DNA of 64,000 nucleotides from contig JABWDB010000021.1 of the NCBI GenBank assembly GCA_019614645.1, forward strand, positions 3,410,001 through 3,474,000, read 5' to 3'. Of the stretch, positions 55,601 through 64,000 are shown piece after piece. Each line of letters opens with the position of its first letter. Position 1 is the stretch's first letter. This DNA comes from Stratiolaelaps scimitus (Eukaryota; Arthropoda; Arachnida; Mesostigmata; Laelapidae). Position numbers and translations under genes: made by a program. The notes below the pieces were generated by a model. The model worked only from the letters and a program-made list of their open reading frames with translations. It was not told the origin of the DNA and ran no database searches.

Positions 55601-56979
55601 ATGAATGCTGGACAGTGTTCACTTCGCTGGGACATCCGTCAGTCAGTTCTTTTCGGCACCAGAGTTATCCCCCCCCGGAACGGCCTTAATGTTCCCTCGA
55701 TGCGTTTGAAAAGATGGAACAAAGCCACACGTTGCCACGGTTGGTGACAGCTCGAAAAGAATGAAGCAACAAACACAAGTAGGATAGACGTACGACAGAC
55801 TTGGGCATCTTGTAGGTATTATATTGTGTGTATCTGCGCAACGTAGTTCCTGATTCTGTTAGGTGACCTGCTGGAGTCCCCTCTGCAAGGTCTCAACTCA
55901 CACACAACGCAGCAATAACAAACAGCAGAGGTCGACAGGAGGCTGCTCCGCGCACGGGCGAGACATCAAAATACTAACAATAATAATAATACACTCGGTT
56001 CCGCATCGTCCTATTTGTCTCCTTCTGCTTCTGCTGCTACCGACCTCCCGTGTCCCACAATCTCCTGATGCGGTAGCTGTCGCTGCAGTACACTACACCG
56101 CAGCGCGTCCCCCGAACACTGTGCTATATATATATATATAATACATAGCCGTTCCGTTCCGCCAATTCTACGCCGGGCAGCATCCCACATTGATGTTGGC
56201 AAATACCCGTGTGGCCGTGCGGTCTGCCATATATGTACAGAGCAAGTGGTTGACAACTGACAGAAGGTAGCGTACTGCCGTCAAAGGGACTGCAGAGAAA
56301 ACCAGCAGGGGGTGTGGTCTATGCATGTGTGTGTATGTATGTATAAAGTGATAAGGAGCCTTTACTGACGCCAGCCGCAGTAACCGCCTAGCGCTTATAG
56401 GGCGAGTGAGTACTCGCGCGCGCCAAGCTGAACTAAACTGAGCGTGGCTATTTTTCCTCGTTGGACAGAGCATCGAGACATTGCACGACTGTGTAAATCT
56501 GTACATTCGATCATAGGCCCGTCCGCATCTCGGCTCGTTGCGGCGGATTATCCGAGATTTTAGAAAGTGTCTGCCCTTTGGTAACCACCGTAACGCCTGT
56601 CGAAGATCAACTCCGCGTGATTCATCTGAAGCTGTCATCGCTACTCTTCCTGTTGCAGCAGCAGCAGCTCTAATGCAGTTCCGACGCGGCAGCAACTCCC
56701 ACGTCGTGTCGCTGTTGAATGAGCCGCGACCATATTGGCTGACCACCAGACTACCAGCCACAGCGCGTACAGCATACGTAGTTATGGTGACGAGTAGAAA
56801 ACCCGTATTCTATTATTGATGCTCCGTTAAGCCATCCTAGCTGCCATAGGAGCACACACCTAGTCTTGACGAGAAGACTCTACAGTCGGTCTATCCGTGT
56901 GGTCGTACTGGCGATCCACTAGTAGTAGCACTAGTAGTGGTAGTGTAATAGGTGCGCCACCGGGCTCGATGCATTCGTG

Positions 56980-57096
56980 TGCGCCTTGCAATCGGAGGAG
57001 ACACATAGGCAGGTGCACGGGTTCGATCCCCACCGTTGCACATTTGCATTTTTAAGGGGTCGGTCTGATGAAGCAATGCCGAAAGCAGTTTCATCG
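56980..57096 (+). repeat. tRNA-derived SINE-like element with CTGATGA...CGAAA motif
   Basis: A B-box-like GGGTTCGATCCC lies at 57019-57030, inside a small hairpin (GTGCA/TGCAC arms). A weak A-box-like stretch precedes it. About 35 bp later comes CTGATGA (57065-57071) ... CGAAA (57080-57084) within a GATGAA/TTCATC hairpin. Tails of this kind occur in several animal SINE and LINE 3' ends. The ends of the element are not defined. Confidence 0.3.
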
Positions 57097-57581
57097 TGGA
57101 TGTTAAATGTTGGCTGTGGGTCAGCCCAGAAAATGTATTTAATTTTAGTAATAGCTCCGTACTACGTCGTCGGTCAGAGCAGCAGGGCGACAGCGAAGCA
57201 TTACGAAAACGCAATCGCGTACAATGAATGTACTGTATACATCGTTGGCCCCTCCCGTTAGTTTCCGTTCACGATCCCTTTCATAGTGCGCCGCTTCCTC
57301 AATCCGTCCTCAGACTACCTCCTCAGTACAGCGATGGGGGGCCTGCGTTCGCCATCGTAGCGAAGCTGCCCCACCTCCGACGCCGTCGCTTGATTCTCCT
57401 CGAAATTCATTCTACAACGAGGGCGGTTGAGCAACCGGCAGCAGTAGTGATGGTGGTTGTAGCAGCGAAAGGGGTCGTTTCTCGTTCTAACGGTCCAACA
57501 ACGTCCAAGAACGAGACAGCCACCGCGAGGAGCCTAGGCACTATCGGCCCACAGGGCCCGCTCACTCGCCGTCTGTATGCT

Positions 57582-57602
57582 TGCCTGCCTGCCTGCCTGC
57601 CC
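57582..57602. repeat. (TGCC)5 tetranucleotide repeat
   Basis: A perfect TGCC/GCCT run in the CpG-rich right block. Confidence 0.95.
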
Positions 57603-58371
57603 TCAAGCCCTGAAGATGCGCTTTACACATATAGAGCGTGTGCAAAGCGCCGGGAGCTGCAGAGAAGCAGCAGCGGTAGCAGGCCCTTTCGCGAATGCAA
57701 AAGCCATCTAGACATCTCGGCCGACTGCTGGCGGGGCCATTGCACGTTCGCTTGGCTCGTGTTCGAGACCGTGCCGAGCCCTGGCAGTCATAGAGAAGTA
57801 GAAGTCTAGCGCCCCAGAGACGAAGCACACAGTAGAACGCCCGTGGCGGTTTTCGCTCGCCGACGCAGTGGACCGTGGATGGGTGTATGACGGCGGGCTA
57901 GCCAAGTATTGGGCTGCCGCTGTTCTCGCTGTCGCAAGCGAACCGGCCCCAAAGCTACCAGTCGGCAAGGCAACCGAGCCTATCTATTGATGCCTACTCC
58001 CACCTCTTCCATCTTTTCCTCCTTCCCAGTCGAATTGGAGTTGGGTTTCGGCAAGCGACAAGCCGCAAGAGCCCGGCGAGCTGGTGCTTCTGCCTTAGTG
58101 GTCCGAACGCGAGTCTACGCTCGCGATGACGAGACAGGATAACGTTTGTCAACCGAGGAGAGCGACGAGGCGCGGGATATTCAACCAGGTGGCCAACTAG
58201 GTTTCTAATTAGAGAACAGATTGAGGGGTAGTTGGAGGTAGCATTGCTATTTATTGTTGTTTTGCTGTTCTTGTTGTTTATTGCTGTTGCGTACCCAGAC
58301 TATGCTCATTTATCACTGAAAGAGCCGGGGAAGCAACCGGGCTGGATGTGCATAGTGCTCCGTGAATGATT

Positions 58372-58395
58372 TCTCTCTCTCTCGCGCGCGCGCGC
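58372..58395. repeat. (CT)n then (CG)6 tract
   Basis: A CT run switches directly into alternating CG (58383-58395), which can adopt Z-DNA. A CG run of this length is unusual for an animal genome with normal CpG decay. Confidence 0.9.
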
Positions 58396-59199
58396 ACCCG
58401 CCCGCGTTACTTGCTGAGCTTGGGCAGGATATTTACCGAATTAGACACCGACGGCAAAGCGTTACCCCTCTGTCCTTTTTTTCTCTTCCTCTTTGTTTGT
58501 CTCAAAAGTGTTGATCGTATGCTTAAACATCTGGTTTTCCACCAAACTTTCGGCCATTCTGGCAGAAGGCCATCGATTTGCCAACGCGACTAAGCGGTGT
58601 TTATTGGCGATTGGCTTTCGACGAAATCTTCTCTCTTTCTCCCTTACTCTTCCTCGGTCGGCCAGACAGCGACATGCCACAGCCATTCGCATTCAAATCC
58701 CGTCGTTACGTTGAGCATAAACAATTCGTCAACAGCCCACACAAGACGACTAACCGAGCTGCGCGTCTCTGTATTGGCCGTCATTCTGGCCCAACAAGAA
58801 CAGGCATTACTACTTGCAACACTTCCACGATCGCTTCGTGTTTCATGTTGTGGAGAGCGAGGCGTCGATCCGCGGTCGCAGTGACTTTTCCGCTGATGAC
58901 GACGGCGTCGACTTGATCGCCTGCCGGCGCCGGCATCGACGATAGATCTACGGCAACTCTTGTCCGTCTGTAGCCTACGAGGTAACAGCCATATGATTGT
59001 GACATGGCATCTCATATGGCGTGATCGGGCTGCACAGCCATCCCACGTGGGAAGCAAAAGGCCGGGCCCGTATAGTGCACGGTGCTGGATAAGGCCACAC
59101 GGCGACGCACCCGACACGTGTGGTCCTTGTCGTAGCCACCAACTTCGAGAGAGCATATCAAATAGCAAGCTAATAAGCTGATTATGTGCTCTTGTGTTA

Positions 59200-62100
59200 T
59201 GTTGTTTTACATTATTACGACAGGCCACTCTGTTATTATTGTTCAGAAGGACGGCTACCAGCTAGACAAAGAGACGGATAAGCGAACGATTGTTAATCAC
59301 TTACTTCACAAGCATACTAAGCGGCATCAGCAGCCGTCAGATACATAACAATTAGTATTAATGCGGAATCATCAAATAGAACAGTACACAATAGAACATA
59401 ACTTTATATTATTCTGTCCTGTTACAGCGCGTAGCCGCAGCGGAGACTACAGAAATAATAACAGCAACACCACAAACCACCAATACCATCGAAAATGTTT
59501 ATATCATGTGGCACATCATCGCAGCTTTAGAGACCACAGGAATAACCATCATATCTGGTTTTTAAGTATAAGTTTACATGAATTCGCCCCGGAACCACGG
59601 TACTTACAGTAATAGTCGAGAAATAAGAAGTACAATCCCACAGAACAATCTGCTGTGTTTCTTCCTTGTTGTTACCACCCTCGAGTAATTGTCCTCAAAT
59701 TTACAAGTTGAATTTGTTTCGAGGTATGGGTGTCACAAGAAAGGATGTTTGCAAACGAGCACTCTGTATCGGGTGGGTTTTGATGTATCGAGAATAACGT
59801 GCTCTTACGAATAATTGAATGAAGATGTATTTCGTTTTTCTTCTAATACTTGCCTCGTTGACATACTCGGAAACGAAAATCGTCGACGAAAATTTTAAAT
59901 CTTATGCTCAGTAAAGTTACCGTGCAATCAATTTCAGTTCCATAAGATTCCACGTACACCCTTGGATGAGGTGGTGTTGAATTAGCCAACGAACTAATAA
60001 CAACACGACCTACCGAGATTATCAAGTGTTTGCTTCGTGCACTGAGGCACTGTGAAAGTCACCCGCAATGGTCCCTTGAGAACGTATAAGTTGCGGAATC
60101 GGATACTATTATAATCTGCTCATCTCCTACGATGGGGCGTCGTCACGCAATGCAAACATGAGAGAGCGACTTCTGTTCTGTTTGTCTATTTGAAATATAC
60201 ATATATAATAATCGAGTACCATTTCCGCTATCATCATCATTATCGACCCCGTTTTTGCTCGAGTTTCACTGTGCACTCCTTTTCTTGAGTTCAAGTTTTG
60301 TTACTTCAGTCCCCACATCGTTAGTCTCCATTCTAATCCAAAGCCTTCTCCCTATTGGTCCAGATCACTCGATCGACGATGGACAGCACGAATAAACGAG
60401 AAAGGCAGGGCTTTTTTCCTTCATCGGTGGCGGTCTTCGACGAACCGGACGGGTGCCGACGGGGAGTCTCCCGCTCAGGCGGGCGACAGCCGTGGCTCCG
60501 TTAGCTGAAGAGAGGCTCGATCGGAGCAGCCAAGAGAGAACACAGAGAACCGACTCACTGAAGTACCACCATCAGCACATTGAAGAAAGTCAGACGGTGC
60601 TGGCCAGCCACACATTGTGTCTTTCCTTTGCCGATCTCCGTTGGATCTTTGGATTTTCGCGTTTTCAGGCGCACGACAGCAGCCGCCTGAAAGCCACCGC
60701 GACCGGTTCCGTTAGGCACAAAGAAAAAGTCTGATAGGGCAAACTCTTTTTCTCGCAGGCCAGATCCCTGATCGGCTCGCGTCGATGCTGTTTGTGGCTG
60801 GTTAGCATCGAACAAGAAAAAAGAACAGGGGTAATGGCAACTCTTGCGGGAAAACCAATTTGTTTGAGCCCAATGTCTCTCTCGATTTCTCCCTCTCTCT
60901 CTCTCTATCCCTCACTCGATTTTCGCTGCCCTGCCAACGTGACAAAGAAATACGCTCAGCTTAGCTAAGCTAAGGACGGTAGGGCCCACACAGAACTCAC
61001 GGCAAGGATCTACCCAGCACTTGATCAATATCCCTTCTCCAATCTCCTTCATAGGGATATATGTCTAAGAACAACATTCAGTCGGTTGGTTGGTCGTCGC
61101 AATGGTGTTATACTTCGATCAATGATTAAATCTATCCGATTGTGAGGTTACACTGGTCTTATAGAGGACAGGGGCCGCAGTATTTGCAACGTTTGTATTT
61201 TGCAACCTCTTCTGTTGCTTATTTAGCCATAATCCGTTACCCTAAACTCGTTGTTGTCTCATATAGAGTTTTTTTTTATTTAGTTTAGTATGATACAAAA
61301 ACAAATCACCTCTAATCTCGAATAACTGACAACGTCAACGGTGTTGACAATAACACACGTGACATGAAGGATTCGTTTGATATACTCTGTATAGTACTAC
61401 TGCTCCGCATTACACTATACAGAAAAGCATCATGAAAGATCATCATGCTATAGGTCCCGACTACTACCAACTCATATGACATTACAGGGGAGGATTTCAA
61501 TAAGATATCATCTATTCATGTCATCTATTGGCTGCCACTGCTCAACGCGCGTAAGACAAATTCTACAACGCGCGTAAAACAAATTCTACCAAATGTCCTT
61601 CACAGTGGAATCCTTGTTGACGGGAAAACGATATTTCAATGATCGATCGTGATCAGTGAATCTGATATAATGATCACTGACACAACTGATAATTGAACTG
61701 AGTAGTATGGGACTTCTTTCATTATGGCACTATTATAACTGCCCCCAACACTGCTGCCGCAAAAACTGCAAACAACCAGCGGTAGCACGAACAGCCCGTG
61801 GCTACTGGCGCTCCCCTGAGAGCGTTATATTTTGGACAGAGACCAAGGTCTGTGAAGGCACGACATCCGAGGAGACAGATCGAGGCAATGCAAGAGAGAA
61901 TGGAAAGATGTCGCCGTTGTCCTGGTTAGGTCGGCCGGCCGACCTACAAACTCGACAGCAAGCCAAGGCAGGCCAACATTTCATGTCTGCCCTTTAGGCC
62001 AACTGACTCACGGACCACTATGTGCCACTGGCTGGATACCGAGGAAGGAAGGCAGCCAGCCAGCCAGCTAACCATACGCACGGAGTGCCCCTCTCAATCA

Positions 62101-64000
62101 TCGTGTCCAACCGAGCGCCCGACCAGTCACACGGCGGCAGAGATGATGACGACAACGACAACGAGAGTCCTCAATGTCCTGCTAGTTGCCGGTCCCTAAA
62201 CGGCAGTCCCGAAGTGGGCTCCGCCCATCCAATGCCTTTATCCTTAAACCCTCGTGTGCAGAGAGCGAACTACGTGGATATATATTGTACATTCACACAC
62301 ACATGGGTCGACATATTTCGTACATATCACCTCCTCTTCCGCTCCCTCCTTCATTTGACAAGTCTCAGGGGGTCTCACGGGGTTTTGGCACAGCATTGAA
62401 TAGCATGAGGACAATGGTGAGTGCAATGCGGCTACCACAGTCAGTGACGGTCCTCCGAAGACCACGTTGTTAGCTTTCGTTGTTGACGAGTCTAAAAAAA
62501 GGGTGTCAAAAAACGCTTCACTGCCAGATTGTCTCAGTGTTGCATGTTTGTTTGGATATAACTTTTTTTTTATCACATAATTTAGGCTAACCCTATTCTA
62601 GACCATAGGCTGTAGACATCAGTACGACCGCGCTGGTCCTGCATGTTCACATGCACACACACGCATCTATTGACAATGTTGAGGATGCCATGCGCGGAGG
62701 ATAATTCGTTCCTTCGCTCATTGAAGCATGAACTAAGGCTATTTCTCGTCTGGTCAAAGAACAAGTCGCATGTCTCAACTACAGTTTTCCTCGACCGCCC
62801 ATTTCACGACTTCATCTCGCGCCTAGCTTAGGGTCAACAGCTGTTTCCGGGAGAGTTCATGGGCTCCAGGGGTTCATTTTCGAGAAATACGGGCGAGACA
62901 GAACAGAGAATTGCCCCGCTCTAAACAACTTCATTCTAAGACGCTGTGAATAAGACGGGCCTTATGAAGTCGCAATAGCGCTACCGGAACAGAGTACCCG
63001 TATAACTCAGCCCAACCCTTGCACTAGTTTTACCACCACGTGTGTCGTCCTTAGACGAGTTTACGTCTGTAGACGTATGAGCTATTGGTAAAATGCTGCA
63101 TCCTTATACTGTCATTTAGAATATTATACCACACTTTCTCTTCATAATAATATTCATGAACCAATGAGCGACTCATGTAGGTTTTGACCGAACGTACGTA
63201 TGTTCATATACACACATGTTGGACAAAGCGTGATAGATAGATCTGAATATGTAATGGATAATTGTATTTCGATATTGTGCCCTAAAGGCCGCGATGTAAC
63301 ACGAAAGGCGATGTGCGTCTTTATTAACAGTACCATATTTTTGTAGGAATATGCAAAACAGACTCTGTCATATAACAATAATATATTAATTTCCACACAA
63401 TATTCGCAGAATTGATACAGGAATAACACAATTCTGATCCACTACGAGATATTGTATACGTACAAAACTCGCCATAATGCCAAAGTATTCCTTAACTTGA
63501 TACCGGCCGCACTTGATATTGAAGACCAAAAGTTGGCCACACCTACATACATATAATGATATATCATAAAAAATAGGGGTTTCAACTTTTCCCTTGCAAA
63601 TTATAGTCACGGAGTATACCTAAGAAGCAGAGTACTAGCAGTAGGAATACAAGTTCTCTGTAATCAAAATTAAGGAATATGAAACTGGACGAGACATATT
63701 AGAAGCGATTCGGCCAATTCATATCACTATGTAATTCAATCTCACTTGTAATATATTTTTCTTGCCATTAATGCGTGAGTGATTTTTGGCCATTTTGCAT
63801 TCAGTCATCCTCAAATAACATGTTTTCACTCGCAGACTATCTGCATCATCCTCTATCTATTATACAACTACATAATATTTGATAGGTGACAATAACCGAA
63901 TGTTTTCGGCGACAATACATAGCTATCTGACACATTCTGCCGCTGCAAGTTCGAACACCTATATGTAGAATATTCCTCTGTCCAAGGAGAGATGCAGCTC
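59200..64000. other. No gene seen
   Basis: Mostly AT-rich, with a GC-richer low-complexity part at 60.3-61.0 and 61.7-62.3 kb. Apart from the 23-bp tandem repeat, nothing supportable was found. Confidence 0.55.
61543..61588. repeat. 23-bp tandem duplication
   Basis: Two copies (61543-61565, 61566-61588) that start CAACGCGCGTAA and end ACAAATTCTA; they differ at one base (G/A). Confidence 0.95.

Larger units (their letters stand above)
48700..59200. other. CpG-rich block, possible promoter or 5' untranslated region
   Basis: Alternating GC-rich patches (about 49.0-49.6, 50.8-51.2, 52.6-54.0 and 56.4-58.9 kb) with triplet repeats (GGC, GAC, CAG) and CT runs. The longest frames (minus 56761-56168, plus 57228-57809, minus 59228-58644, each about 195 codons) are Arg/Ser/Ala/Pro-rich without recognisable domains. 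The texture matches other 5' regions of long arthropod genes; whether it serves CaMKI or a neighbour is open. Confidence 0.35.

Noticed and set aside
56168..56761. 197-codon minus frame as a gene
   Set aside because: Located in CpG-rich, repeat-rich DNA where stops are scarce; no domain, no codon pattern, no splice context.
57054..57100. Functional hammerhead ribozyme
   Set aside because: The CTGATGA and GAAA blocks are present, but stem II has only two pairs and no cleavage triplet with matching stems I and III was found.
57228..57809. 193-codon plus frame as a gene
   Set aside because: Includes the TGCC repeat translated as Leu-Pro-Ala-Cys units and is Arg/Ser-rich; looks like chance.
58644..59228. 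194-codon minus frame as a gene
   Set aside because: Overlaps open frames on the plus strand over the same GC-rich DNA; no recognisable motif.
60001..60040. Missing CaMKI exon (minus-strand LG plus AG|GT)
   Set aside because: The reading NLG(S) has a poor donor (GTCGTG), and the preceding residues do not resemble the family.

Overview
The window looks like a piece of an arthropod nuclear genome. It has long introns, GT-AG splice sites, many microsatellites ((AT)n, (GA)n, (AAT)n), alternating AT-rich and CpG-rich stretches, and no operon-like gene packing. The one gene I can name has protein features closest to the Drosophila/arthropod version of its family. A chelicerate such as a mite is plausible from the intron sizes and microsatellite load, but the sequence does not prove it.

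The certain gene is calcium/calmodulin-dependent protein kinase type I (CaMKI) on the minus strand. Five coding exons run from 36069 down to the stop codon at 20233. They can be joined with consistent phases: 36069-35860, 27991-27729, 26976-26836, 22618-22404 and 20433-20233. Together they give 342 residues, from the glycine-rich loop through the catalytic and activation segments to the autoinhibitory/calmodulin-binding helix and a low-complexity C-terminal tail. The first coding exon (start Met and about 30-40 residues before the glycine loop) was not found. It should lie above 36069, either unrecognised here or beyond 64000. A likely poly(A) signal lies about 150 bp after the stop.

Layout: 1-2900 is a CpG- and microsatellite-rich block without a recognisable gene. 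2900-20200 is mostly AT-rich intergenic or 3'-flanking DNA, with one good exon-like stretch at 7799-7939 and a tRNA-like B-box at 16657. 20233-36069 is the CaMKI locus; its introns hold a piggyBac-like transposase remnant, a 194-codon open frame partly in intron sequence, and GC-rich patches at 21.2-22.2 kb and 28-31.2 kb. 36-48.7 kb is largely non-coding, with a near-perfect 26-bp hairpin at 42447. 48.7-59.2 kb is a CpG-rich, low-complexity block that may contain promoters or 5' untranslated exons; it holds an exon-like stretch at 51068-51273, a possible small secreted protein at 50528-50785 and a structured, poly(A)-tailed retroposon at 51581-51765. 59.2-64 kb is AT-rich and featureless apart from small repeats.

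No virus, CRISPR array, rRNA or intact tRNA was recognised. Most long open frames in the CpG-rich blocks look like chance products of low-complexity DNA.
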